NCBI GenBank assembly: GCA_021796375.1
Contig: JAJYJF010000036.1
Coordinates: 1-10,924, forward strand
Direction of reading: 5' to 3'
DNA length: 10,924 bases
Origin: Chloroflexota bacterium
Lineage (GTDB): Bacteria; Chloroflexota; Anaerolineae; Anaerolineales; Anaerolineaceae
The first letter of the stretch is position 1, and every line of letters starts with the position of its first letter. The translations under genes and the position numbers were made by a program. Of the stretch, positions 1-6,211 are shown in pieces. Under the pieces are notes generated by a model, which was not told where the DNA came from, did no database searches, and saw only the letters and a list, made by a program, of their open reading frames with translations.

Positions 1-125
1 GGTGAGCCAGGAGAGCCGGTGACGGGTTCGCCCGTTAGCGCGAATCAGAGCGGTTCACAATTCGTGAACAAGCAGGGTGGTACCACGGAGCCTCCTTCGC
101 CCCTGATTCGGGTGAAGGAGTTTTT
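1..125 (+). promoter_or_regulatory. T-box riboswitch leader of leuS (5' part cut off)
   Basis: A T-box leader senses uncharged tRNA and lets transcription proceed into the downstream gene when the tRNA is not aminoacylated. The canonical T-box sequence AGGGTGGTACCACG is at 74-87 (family consensus AGGGUGGNACCGCG). Just before it is a stem III hairpin, GTTCAC (53-58) with GTGAAC (64-69) and a 5-nt loop. The tRNA-binding bulge TGGT (78-81) would pair with an ACCA acceptor end, which fits a tRNA with A73, as bacterial tRNA-Leu has. The antiterminator can form between AGGG (74-77) and CCCT (101-104), which overlaps the terminator's left arm. A UUCG-capped hairpin (ACGGG/CCCGT) lies near 23-35. Most of stem I, and with it a certain specifier codon, is missing or not assignable, so leucine specificity is inferred from leuS downstream. 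Confidence 0.9.
92..125 (+). terminator. T-box-controlled intrinsic terminator
   Basis: The arms CTCCTTCGCCC (92-102) and GGGTGAAGGAG (110-120) form an 11-bp stem with one G-U pair and a 7-nt loop, followed directly by TTTTT (121-125). The left arm also contains the CCCT that pairs with the T-box AGGG in the antiterminator. The two structures therefore exclude each other, as expected for a transcriptional T-box. Confidence 0.9.
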
Positions 126-129
126 ATTT

Positions 130-177
130 GTGAATAGTGAATCGCGATCCGTTTATCGATCACCGATCCCTATTCAC
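130..177. repeat. Imperfect inverted repeat between T-box terminator and leuS
   Basis: GTGAATAG (130-137) is the exact reverse complement of CTATTCAC (170-177). Inside these arms GAATCG and CGATCC, then GATC and GATC, extend the pairing imperfectly, giving roughly 20-nt arms around a short centre. The left arm also contains a short direct repeat (GTGAATA, GTGAATC). It lies after the T-run of the leader terminator and ends 24 nt before the leuS start codon. It could be a small dispersed intergenic repeat or an mRNA hairpin; its role is unknown. Confidence 0.6.
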
Positions 178-201
178 TTTCGAAAATGAACGGAGGAAGA
201 A

Positions 202-2667
202 ATGCCGATCCCGAACTACATCCCGGCCGAGATTGAGCCAAAATGGCAGGCCAAATGGGAAGCGGATGGCCTATACCACGCCGATATCGATACCAGCCGT
301 CCCAAATATTACGCGCTGACCATGCTCCCATACCCCTCGGGAGACCTGCACATCGGCCACTGGTACGCCATGACCCCCTCCGACGCTCGGGCGCGCTTCA
401 TGCGCATGCGCGGCTTCAACGTGATGTTCCCCATGGGGTTTGACGCCTTTGGGCTGCCCGCGGAAAACGCCGCGATCAAGCACAACATCCACCCGAAAAA
501 ATGGACCTATGCCAATATCGACCGGATGCGCAAGCAGCTGCGCAGCATGGGCGCCATGTTCGACTGGCGGCGCGAGGCCGTCTCCGCCGATCCGGAGTAC
601 TACCGCTGGACGCAGTGGTTTTTCGTCAAGCTGTACGAAGCCGGGCTGGCATACCGAAAGATGTCGCCGGTCGACTGGTGCCCGCACTGCAACACCACCC
701 TCGCGCGCGAGCAGGTGTGGGGGGAAGACCGTCACTGCGAGCGCTGCGGCACCCCGGTGATTAAAAAAGATCTGGAGCAGTGGTTTTTCAAGATTACCCG
801 CTACGCGGACGAGCTGCTGAGCTACGACACGATCGATTGGCCGGAGCGCGTGCGCACGCTGCAGACCAACTGGATCGGCCGGTCGGAGGGCGCCTCGGTC
901 TTTTTTAAGACGGAGGCTGGCGACACCCTCGAGGTGTTTACCACGCGGCCGGATACCCTGTGGGGCGCCACGTTCATGGTGCTGGCTCCGGAGCATCCGC
1001 TGGTGGATAGAATCACCACGCCCGAGCAGAAGCAGCAGGTGGAAGAGTACAAGTTCCAGGCTGCCCGCCAATCGGATATTCAGCGGGAGGCGGCCGATAA
1101 AGAAAAGACCGGCGTCTTCACCGGCGGCTACGCGATCAACCCGGTCAACGGCGCGCGCATTCCGATCTGGATCGCCGACTACGTCTTGATGACCTATGGC
1201 ACCGGGGCGATCATGGCCGTTCCGGCGCATGACGAGCGCGATTTTGCTTTTGCCCGCAAGTACGGGCTGCCGGTCGTGGTCGTTGTCCAGCCGGAGGGCA
1301 TGCCGCCCCTGGACGGCGCAACCATGGCCGAAGCCGTCCCCGCTGCCGGGACCATGGTGAACTCGGGGCCGCTCACCGGAACGCCCGGCAGCGAAGCTTT
1401 CGAGCGCATTATCGCCTACCTGGAAGCGAAGGGCACCGGCCACCGCACGGTCAACTACCGCCTGCGCGACTGGCTGATCTCGCGCCAGCGCTACTGGGGC
1501 GCGCCGATCCCGATGGTGTACTGCCGGGATTGCGGGGTCGTCCCGGTTCCGGAGGACCAGCTGCCCGTGCTGCTGCCCGATGATGTGGAATGGCTGCCCA
1601 CGGGTGAAAGCCCGCTGAAGCTGCACCCCACCTGGCGGTTTACCACCTGCCCCAAGTGCGGCGGCCCAGCCGAGCGCGAGACGGACACCATGGACACCTT
1701 CATGTGCTCGTCCTGGTATCACCTGCGCTACCTGAGCCCCAGGTATGACAAAGGTCCCTTCGACCCTAAGGAATACAGCTACTGGATGCCGGTCGACCTG
1801 TATACCGGGGGGATCGAGCACGCCACCATGCACCTGATCTACACGCGCTTCTTCCACAAGGCGCTGCGGGATATGGGCATCACGGAAGGGCCCGAGCCGA
1901 TGGTTATGCTGCGCAACCAGGGCATGGTGCTGGGTGAAGATTCGGAGAAGATGTCCAAGAGCCGCGGCAATGTCATCGCCCCGGACGATCTCGTCCGGGC
2001 CTACGGCGCCGACACGGTGCGGGCCTACCTGATGTTCTTCGCCCGCTGGGATCAGGGCGGACCGTGGAACTCGAGCGGGATCGAGGGCACCGCGCGCTGG
2101 CTGAGGCGCGTCTGGACGATGATCAGCGAGACGACCGGCCCCGAAGCCGGAGCCCAGAAGCCGGCAGCCGATGAGCAGACCATCCGCATCCTGCGCCGCA
2201 AGGTCCACCAGACGTTAAAGGCGCTCACCCGCGATTTCGAGACGCTGGAGTTCAACACGATCATTTCCGGCCTGATGGAGCTGTATAACGAGATGTCAAA
2301 GGCGCGCCAGGCGGGCGCAGCCGGGACCCCGGCCTGGGATGAGGCGATCGATATCTACCTGCGGATGCTGGCCCCGGTGGCACCGCACGTCAGCGAGGAG
2401 CTCTGGCAGTACACCGGCAAGCCGTACTCGATCCACACCCAGCCGTGGCCGAGCGTGGATGAAGAAGCCGCCGCGCAGGAGCAGATCACGCTGGTCGTCC
2501 AGGTGAACGGCAAGGTCCGCGACCGGATCAGCCTGCCCGCCGACGTCTCCCAGGAGGGTGCGAAGTCTGCCGCCCTGGAAAGCGAGGCGGTCAAGAAGCT
2601 GCTGGACGGCAGGCCAGCCCGCCAGGTGATCGTCGTTCCTGGCAAGCTGGTGAATGTGGTGGTTTAG
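202..2667 (+). CDS. leuS: Leucyl-tRNA synthetase
   Basis: This class I synthetase charges tRNA-Leu with leucine in the cytoplasm. The 821-residue product is close to the usual bacterial length. The HIGH motif is at 50-53 (within YPSGDLHIGHW) and KMSKS at 583-587. A zinc-binding set, C160/C163 and C179/C182, follows the first catalytic block, and a second CxxC pair set (C441/C444, C483/C486) lies in a later insertion. The CP1 editing domain (about 225-410) carries the threonine-rich TTRPDT stretch at 247-252 and the AHDERDF block with D344. These match E. coli T252 and D345, so post-transfer editing should be intact. The C-terminal part has the tRNA-binding anticodon domain and the VQVNGKVR segment. 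The start is fixed by AACGGAGGA about 5 nt upstream. The gene is alone between its T-box leader and a terminator. Confidence 0.98.
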   Translation: MPIPNYIPAEIEPKWQAKWEADGLYHADIDTSRPKYYALTMLPYPSGDLHIGHWYAMTPSDARARFMRMRGFNVMFPMGFDAFGLPAENAAIKHNIHPKKWTYANIDRMRKQLRSMGAMFDWRREAVSADPEYYRWTQWFFVKLYEAGLAYRKMSPVDWCPHCNTTLAREQVWGEDRHCERCGTPVIKKDLEQWFFKITRYADELLSYDTIDWPERVRTLQTNWIGRSEGASVFFKTEAGDTLEVFTTRPDTLWGATFMVLAPEHPLVDRITTPEQKQQVEEYKFQAARQSDIQREAADKEKTGVFTGGYAINPVNGARIPIWIADYVLMTYGTGAIMAVPAHDERDFAFARKYGLPVVVVVQPEGMPPLDGATMAEAVPAAGTMVNSGPLTGTPGSEAFERIIAYLEAKGTGHRTVNYRLRDWLISRQRYWGAPIPMVYCRDCGVVPVPEDQLPVLLPDDVEWLPTGESPLKLHPTWRFTTCPKCGGPAERETDTMDTFMCSSWYHLRYLSPRYDKGPFDPKEYSYWMPVDLYTGGIEHATMHLIYTRFFHKALRDMGITEGPEPMVMLRNQGMVLGEDSEKMSKSRGNVIAPDDLVRAYGADTVRAYLMFFARWDQGGPWNSSGIEGTARWLRRVWTMISETTGPEAGAQKPAADEQTIRILRRKVHQTLKALTRDFETLEFNTIISGLMELYNEMSKARQAGAAGTPAWDEAIDIYLRMLAPVAPHVSEELWQYTGKPYSIHTQPWPSVDEEAAAQEQITLVVQVNGKVRDRISLPADVSQEGAKSAALESEAVKKLLDGRPARQVIVVPGKLVNVVV

Positions 2668-2688
2668 CCAGGAAAAGATTCCATAAAT

Positions 2689-2714
2689 ACATGGACCATC
2701 CGGATGGTCCATGT
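2689..2714. repeat. Perfect 26-nt palindrome downstream of leuS
   Basis: The half-site ACATGGACCATCC (2689-2701) is followed directly by its exact reverse complement (2702-2714), with no spacer and no mismatch. It starts 22 nt after the leuS stop. There is no T-run right after it, so it is not a standard terminator, although in RNA it would fold into a strong hairpin that could protect the leuS 3' end. A protein-binding site or a small dispersed repeat are alternatives. Confidence 0.7.
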
Positions 2715-2747
2715 CGATAATCTTAGCCCAGGGCAGGAATCACAACC

Positions 2748-2797
2748 AAAAACATGACGAATCCCAAGAAATTAAGCTTGGGATCGTCATGTTTTTT
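2748..2797. terminator. Bidirectional intrinsic terminator between leuS and lipoprotein gene
   Basis: The arms CATGACGAATCCCAAG (2753-2768) and CTTGGGATCGTCATG (2777-2791) pair over 15 bp with a single bulged A and an 8-nt loop. TTTTTT follows on the plus strand (2792-2797), and AAAAA precedes it (2748-2752), giving a T-run on the minus strand. It sits between two convergent genes, about 85 nt after the leuS stop and 16 nt after the lipoprotein stop, so it can end both transcripts. Confidence 0.88.
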
Positions 2798-2807
2798 ACT
2801 TTCCGGC

Positions 2808-3425
2808 CTATTGAACCGTATACTCCAGCGTCTGATACTGGCTGCCGTTGAGCGAGATCACCACCTTGTAGCTGCCGGCCGGCCAGGGAGCCTTCGGCGC
2901 CAGGGTGAAATCGACGTAGCGGGTGCCATCGCTGGTTGCGCTGGTCGTGTCAATCTCGGTATTGGGGCTGGCGGCTCCGCCGGCGTCGACAACGTACCAC
3001 ACGGCGGTGAGTTCGGTGCCCGCCGGGGCGTCTTTCAGGTGGACGACCGCGTGGATCACCGCGTTGGGGCTGAAGGCGGTGGTGGGATTAACCGGGTGGC
3101 GGTCGCCGCCGGCGGTCCCGGCGGCGAGCACGACCGAATCGATCACGCTCGCGCTCACCAGGCCGAGCGTGGCGGTCGGGACGAGCGGGACGAGGGTCGG
3201 TTCCTCGGGCGGAGGGGTTTGCGCTTCGGTTGGGACCGCGGTGATTTCAGGAACAGCCGTCTCTGTAGGTGCTTCCGGAACGGAGGTGGGCGGCTGCAGG
3301 ACCTGGGTTGGCTCCTGGATGGCGGCTGCCGTGGGGGTTTCCCGCGGGAGGCCGGTGATGGCTTTGCAAGCCAGCCCGGGGAAGATTAGCACCAGGATTA
3401 AAATATATGGGAAGGATCGCTTCAT
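2808..3425 (-). CDS. Putative lipoprotein with Pro/Thr-rich linker
   Basis: The 205-residue product has a basic start (MKRS), a hydrophobic segment at about 5-19 and a lipobox ending GLAC, with C20 as the predicted lipidation site. It is therefore likely a membrane-anchored, externally exposed lipoprotein. A low-complexity linker rich in Pro, Thr, Glu and Val (about 28-88, repeated PT/PTxxP words) leads to a C-terminal domain (about 90-205). That domain's alternating hydrophobic pattern and its GSYKVVISLNG stretch look like a beta-sandwich. I do not recognise a function. A TTG codon just upstream extends the frame by one residue, but ATG at 3425 is better placed: AGAGGG lies 6 nt before it. 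The gene is convergent with leuS and divergent from the creatininase homologue, with its own terminator, so it is probably monocistronic. Confidence 0.85.
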   Translation of the reverse strand: MKRSFPYILILVLIFPGLACKAITGLPRETPTAAAIQEPTQVLQPPTSVPEAPTETAVPEITAVPTEAQTPPPEEPTLVPLVPTATLGLVSASVIDSVVLAAGTAGGDRHPVNPTTAFSPNAVIHAVVHLKDAPAGTELTAVWYVVDAGGAASPNTEIDTTSATSDGTRYVDFTLAPKAPWPAGSYKVVISLNGSQYQTLEYTVQ

Positions 3426-3489
3426 CAAAAACCCTCTTCACCCCGGGTGTAAAACCAGTTGAGGTTGGGTGGCGGAGTTCCGTAGGGCC

Positions 3490-3495
3490 ATTATA
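3490..3495 (-). promoter_or_regulatory. Candidate -10 element for the lipoprotein gene
   Basis: Read on the minus strand, this is a perfect TATAAT in otherwise GC-rich DNA. It lies about 65 nt upstream of the lipoprotein ATG, in the divergent gap between two genes. No convincing -35 hexamer is visible 16-18 nt further upstream, so the call rests on the -10 alone. Confidence 0.4.
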
Positions 3496-3552
3496 CCCGC
3501 GGGTTTCTGGTTTGGAGCAGCGGGTTTACAGATCGGTGTACCGGGAGGCAGA

Positions 3553-4242
3553 ATGCGTTTCGAAGATCTGAACTGGATGGATATTGAAAAGTACCTGCAG
3601 CAAGACGACCGGCTGATCCTCGTGACCGGCGCATGCGAGCAGCACGGGTACCTCAGCCTGCTGTCGGACGTTCAGGTGCCGCAGGCGCTCGCGGACGCCG
3701 CCAGCCGGGAGGCGGGCGTCCTGGTGGCGCCGGCGGTGAGCTTCGGGGTTTCCCCGTATTTTTTGAGCTACCCCGGGACGCTCAGCCTGCGGGTTTCCAC
3801 CTTCCTCGACCTGGTTGAAGATATCGTGCGCTCCGCGTACGGCGCCGGCTTCCGCAGGATCCTGGTGCTGAACGGCCACGGCGGGAACGACCCGGTCCGC
3901 GGCCGGCTCGTTGAGCTGAGCAACCAGCTGGCGGGCCTGCGGGTCAGCTGGTACTCGTGGTGGCTCTCCGCGGGCGCCGCGGGGGTGGCGGAGCGCCGCC
4001 ATCTCCAGCGCAACCACGCCGGTTGGCTGGAGAACTTCCCGTTCACCCGCGTGGCCGAAGTCCCGGGGGGCGAGAAAACGGTCCAGCCCGTAACGGAGAT
4101 CCTCAGCGCGGCTGCGACGCGCCGGCTCTATGGAGACGGGGTATTTTCAGGCGCCTACCAGGCCTCCGACGAAGTCATGCAGGAACTGTTCTCGACCTGC
4201 TTGGAGGAGGTCCTGCAGCTGCTCCTCTTCAAAGAGGCATAA
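3553..4242 (+). CDS. Creatininase-family metal-dependent amidohydrolase
   Basis: Members of this family hydrolyse cyclic or linear amides using two metal ions; examples are creatininase, archaeal FAPy deformylase ArfB and mycofactocin MftE. The 229-residue product has the family blocks in order: GACEQHG (E29, H31) with D39, the YPGTLSL segment at 73-79, NGHGGN at 107-112, and HAGWLE at 155-160. The frame stays open upstream to 3469, but ATG at 3553 is chosen because GGGAGG lies 5 nt before it and the family fold begins there. The metal loop reads EQHGYLSLLSD and is one residue shorter between E and D than the common EQHGPHLPLxTD form. The substrate cannot be told, and no neighbour points to creatinine, mycofactocin or flavin metabolism. 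The gene appears to stand alone, divergent from the lipoprotein gene. Confidence 0.85.
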   Translation: MRFEDLNWMDIEKYLQQDDRLILVTGACEQHGYLSLLSDVQVPQALADAASREAGVLVAPAVSFGVSPYFLSYPGTLSLRVSTFLDLVEDIVRSAYGAGFRRILVLNGHGGNDPVRGRLVELSNQLAGLRVSWYSWWLSAGAAGVAERRHLQRNHAGWLENFPFTRVAEVPGGEKTVQPVTEILSAAATRRLYGDGVFSGAYQASDEVMQELFSTCLEEVLQLLLFKEA

Positions 4243-4294
4243 AGATTTTACAATCTCATTACAGCCAGACAACGGTTCTTTTACCTGCCTTCGC

Positions 4295-4300
4295 TAGAAT
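4295..4300 (+). promoter_or_regulatory. Weak candidate -10 element of the secreted-protein gene
   Basis: TAGAAT lies 60 nt upstream of the start codon in a locally AT-richer stretch. No good -35 hexamer is found at 16-18 nt spacing, so this is only a candidate. Confidence 0.22.
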
Positions 4301-4307
4301 TTGAAAT

Positions 4308-4337
4308 GATCCCAACCGGAAGATAACCGGAGGGATC
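4308..4337 (+). promoter_or_regulatory. Inverted repeat with paired ACCGG boxes in 5' leader
   Basis: GATCCC (4308-4313) pairs with GGGATC (4332-4337), and inner CCGG pairs with CCGG, with small internal bulges and a 7-nt loop. It also holds two direct ACCGG boxes at 4315-4319 and 4326-4330, one helical turn apart. It ends 23 nt before the next start codon and has no T-run. It may be an operator or a leader hairpin; a similar arrangement occurs before ridA. Confidence 0.4.
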
Positions 4338-4360
4338 AACCAAAACGGAGGAGGTATTTT

Positions 4361-4963
4361 ATGAACCGCATCTTCAAAACCCTGCAAAAGCTGGTCCTGG
4401 CTGGCGTGGCCGCCAGCATGATTTCGGGCCTGATCCTGGTTTTCCCCAGCGCACCGGTCTTTGCCGCGGCTGGGAATCAATCCAGCAACCCACCTGCCGC
4501 GCAAACCACGCCGCCAGGCCAGAAAGTGAGCCAGAAAGAGCGGCTGCAGAAGCGCTTCAAGCAGGAGCAGAAAGCCCTGGCGGCGCAGGGCAAACAGATT
4601 GACCGGGCGACGGTTCTGGTGAACCGGGCGCAGAAGCTGATCGGCCGCGCCCTGGCGAAAGGCTGGCCGGTCGAGGTCCTCCAGACCGCGCTCGAGGATT
4701 TCAAAGACGCGCTCACCTCAGCCGCAAAGATGCACGCGGGTGCCAGCCAGATCCTGAGCGCCCACGGCGGGTTCAACGCCAATGGGATGGTTACCAACGC
4801 CGGCCAGGCTCGCCAGACGGTCTTCAGCGCGGCAGAATCGCTGCTCGAATCCCACCAGGTCCTGAGCAACGCCTTCACCGACCTGCTGAAAGAGGTCACC
4901 AGCTTCCGCAAGTCGTTCAGACCCGGCCCGAAAGCAACGCCGGCTCCGGCATCAGGCGTTTAG
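4361..4963 (+). CDS. Small secreted helical protein of unknown function
   Basis: I do not recognise this 200-residue product. It begins with a clear Sec signal peptide: basic MNRIFKTLQK, a hydrophobic core at about 11-29, then PVFAAA, with probable cleavage near 35-37. A short Pro/Gln/Thr-rich segment (40-55) follows. The rest (about 57-187) is rich in Ala, Lys, Gln, Leu and Glu, with heptad-like spacing suggesting an all-helical bundle of three or four helices. The C-terminus is Pro/Ala-rich (PGPKATPAPAS). There are no cysteines, no lipobox and no LPXTG-like anchor, so it is likely released or loosely wall-associated. GGAGGAGG lies about 6 nt before the ATG, one of the strongest ribosome binding sites in the window, which suggests high expression. 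A terminator hairpin follows, so the gene is likely monocistronic. A helical stress or metal-binding periplasmic-type protein is possible but unproven. Confidence 0.82.
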   Translation: MNRIFKTLQKLVLAGVAASMISGLILVFPSAPVFAAAGNQSSNPPAAQTTPPGQKVSQKERLQKRFKQEQKALAAQGKQIDRATVLVNRAQKLIGRALAKGWPVEVLQTALEDFKDALTSAAKMHAGASQILSAHGGFNANGMVTNAGQARQTVFSAAESLLESHQVLSNAFTDLLKEVTSFRKSFRPGPKATPAPASGV

Positions 4964-4981
4964 CTGGAAACCAGAACCGAG

Positions 4982-5015
4982 GACAGGCGGGTGACCATCC
5001 CGCCTGTCAGCATTT
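4982..5015 (+). terminator. Intrinsic terminator after the secreted-protein gene
   Basis: GACAGGCGGG (4982-4991) and CCCGCCTGTC (4999-5008) form a perfect 10-bp GC-rich stem with a 7-nt loop, starting 18 nt after the stop codon. The tract that follows (AGCATTTAAT) is only weakly T-rich, so termination may be partial. Confidence 0.65.
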
Positions 5016-5070
5016 AATCCAGCCGCGCACACATCCTCCCGCAACCATTCTCGAAAGCATCCTCAGGGCT

Positions 5071-5076
5071 TAAAAT
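5071..5076 (+). promoter_or_regulatory. Candidate -10 element before ridA
   Basis: TAAAAT lies 46 nt before the ridA ATG. The best -35-like hexamer at 17-nt spacing is TTCTCG (5048-5053), a poor match. The position after a terminator and before a six-gene run makes a promoter here likely, but the exact hexamers are uncertain. Confidence 0.3.
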
Positions 5077-5086
5077 CCAGGGTGCT

Positions 5087-5102
5087 ACCGGTCAAGACCG
5101 GT
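5087..5102 (+). promoter_or_regulatory. Perfect inverted repeat ACCGGTC-AA-GACCGGT before ridA
   Basis: Seven-nucleotide arms separated by AA form a perfect inverted repeat. It also gives two ACCGG boxes 10 nt apart. It sits between the candidate -10 element and the ribosome binding site (GGAGG at 5113-5117), where a bound regulator or an RNA hairpin could act on the operon. The role is inferred from position only. Confidence 0.45.
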
Positions 5103-5122
5103 GAAATCAAACGGAGGAAATC

Positions 5123-5518
5123 ATGAACGCTGCAGATCGGAAAGCCATCCAGACGGATCGAGCCCCCAAAGCCCTCGGCCCCTACTCGGTTGCCGTGGTG
5201 CTGGGTGACCTGGTGTTTGCGTCCGGGCAGGCAGGGATCGACCCGGACACCAATGAGCTCGTTCTCGGTGGAATCGAGCCAGAAACCTGCCAGGTGCTCA
5301 CCAACTTGAAGAATGTGCTTGAGGCGGCCGGCTCGCGGATGGAAAACGTGGTCAAAACGACGGTCTTTCTGACAAACATGGCCGAGTTTGCTAAGATGAA
5401 CGCCATATACGGCGAGTTTTTCAAGGCAAACTATCCGGCCCGGTCGACCGTGCAGGTTTCCGCGCTCCCCAAGGGCGCGGTGGTCGAGATCGAGTGCATT
5501 GCGGCCAAGGCAGGGTGA
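5123..5518 (+). CDS. ridA: RidA family enamine/imine deaminase
   Basis: RidA (YjgF/YER057c/UK114 family) speeds hydrolysis of reactive enamines and imines, such as 2-aminoacrylate from serine/threonine dehydratases, and so protects PLP enzymes. The 131-residue length is typical for the trimeric single-domain family. Visible hallmarks are GPY at 19-21, FASGQAGIDP at 32-41, and the C-terminal signature PARSTVQVSALPKGAVVEIE. This signature carries the substrate-binding R107 and E122, equivalent to R105 and E120 of E. coli RidA, so this is probably an active deaminase and not a divergent Rid subfamily. The start is supported by AACGGAGGA 5 nt upstream. The gene is first in a run of six same-strand genes, with only 9 nt to the response regulator, so co-expression with the two-component system is likely. 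A functional link to envelope genes is not known. Confidence 0.93.
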   Translation: MNAADRKAIQTDRAPKALGPYSVAVVLGDLVFASGQAGIDPDTNELVLGGIEPETCQVLTNLKNVLEAAGSRMENVVKTTVFLTNMAEFAKMNAIYGEFFKANYPARSTVQVSALPKGAVVEIECIAAKAG

Positions 5519-5527
5519 TGGCAGGCT

Positions 5528-6211
5528 ATGCCCGGGCAGCTTATTTTGCTGGTCGATGACGAGCCGAATATCATCCAGCTGGCGCGGATGTACCTGGAGC
5601 GGGATGGCTACCGGGTGGATGCGGTGGGCGATGGGCAGGCTGCCCTGGACGCGGTGGCCAGCCAGCGCCCGGCGCTGGTCGTCCTGGATTTAATGCTGCC
5701 GGCGGTGGATGGTTTCGAGGTCTGCCGCCAGCTGAGGGCTGCCAACAACCCGGTTCCAATCTTGATGGTGACCGCCCGCGACGAAGACGTGGATAAGATC
5801 CTCGGCCTCGAGATGGGGGCTGACGATTACCTGACCAAGCCTTTCAATCCCCGCGAGCTGGTCGCCCGGGTGAAAGCCATCCTGCGCAGGGGCGAGCGGG
5901 CGGCGGCGCCCTCCGGGAGCGCGCCGCTGCTTTTCGCCGATCTCACCATCGATACCGCCCGGCGGGAAGCGCGCGCCGGCGGCCGGCTCCTGGACCTGCG
6001 CGCCCAGGAGTTTGAGGTGCTTCTGGCGCTGGTGCAGAACCAGGGGCTGGCGCTCAGCCGCGAGAAGCTGCTCAACCTGGCCTGGGGATACGATTTCTAC
6101 GGCCAGACGCGCACGGTCGATGTGCATATCGCCCAGCTGAGAAGAAAACTCTCCGGGTCGCGGGCGCGCATCGAGACGGTTCCTGGGGTTGGATACAAGC
6201 TGGTGTCGTGA
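5528..6211 (+). CDS. OmpR/PhoB-type response regulator
   Basis: The 227-residue product is a DNA-binding output protein of a two-component system. The receiver domain (about 4-118) has the acidic pocket D10/D11, phospho-acceptor D54 in VVLDLMLP, switch T82 and K104 in LTKPFNP. A short linker leads to an OmpR-type winged-helix DNA-binding domain (about 130-226), ending in the usual TVDVHIAQLRRKL and VPGVGYKL blocks. All catalytic residues are present, so normal phosphorylation by the next gene's kinase is expected. The start lies 9 nt after the ridA stop and has only a weak ribosome binding site (GCAGG), which points to translational coupling. The stop overlaps the start of the kinase gene. 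Its targets are unknown; the palindromes and ACCGG boxes upstream of ridA are a place to look for autoregulation. Confidence 0.95.
   Translation: MPGQLILLVDDEPNIIQLARMYLERDGYRVDAVGDGQAALDAVASQRPALVVLDLMLPAVDGFEVCRQLRAANNPVPILMVTARDEDVDKILGLEMGADDYLTKPFNPRELVARVKAILRRGERAAAPSGSAPLLFADLTIDTARREARAGGRLLDLRAQEFEVLLALVQNQGLALSREKLLNLAWGYDFYGQTRTVDVHIAQLRRKLSGSRARIETVPGVGYKLVS

Noticed and set aside
35..37. TTA in the leader as a possible leucine specifier codon
   Set aside because: It falls next to the UUCG hairpin and not in a recognisable specifier loop; stem I is cut by the window start, so the assignment would be a guess.
271..2208. 645-codon open frame on the minus strand opposite leuS
   Set aside because: It mirrors leuS codons in GC-rich DNA, has low-complexity composition and no domain-like motifs; leuS itself is certain.
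2754..3389. Plus-strand open frames opposite the lipoprotein gene
   Set aside because: The minus-strand frame has a lipobox, a ribosome binding site and a terminator; the plus-strand frames start inside the terminator hairpin or lack a ribosome binding site.
3469..3552. Upstream extension of the creatininase homologue to an earlier ATG
   Set aside because: The extra 28 residues are not family-like, there is no ribosome binding site before 3469, and the extension overlaps the probable divergent promoter region.
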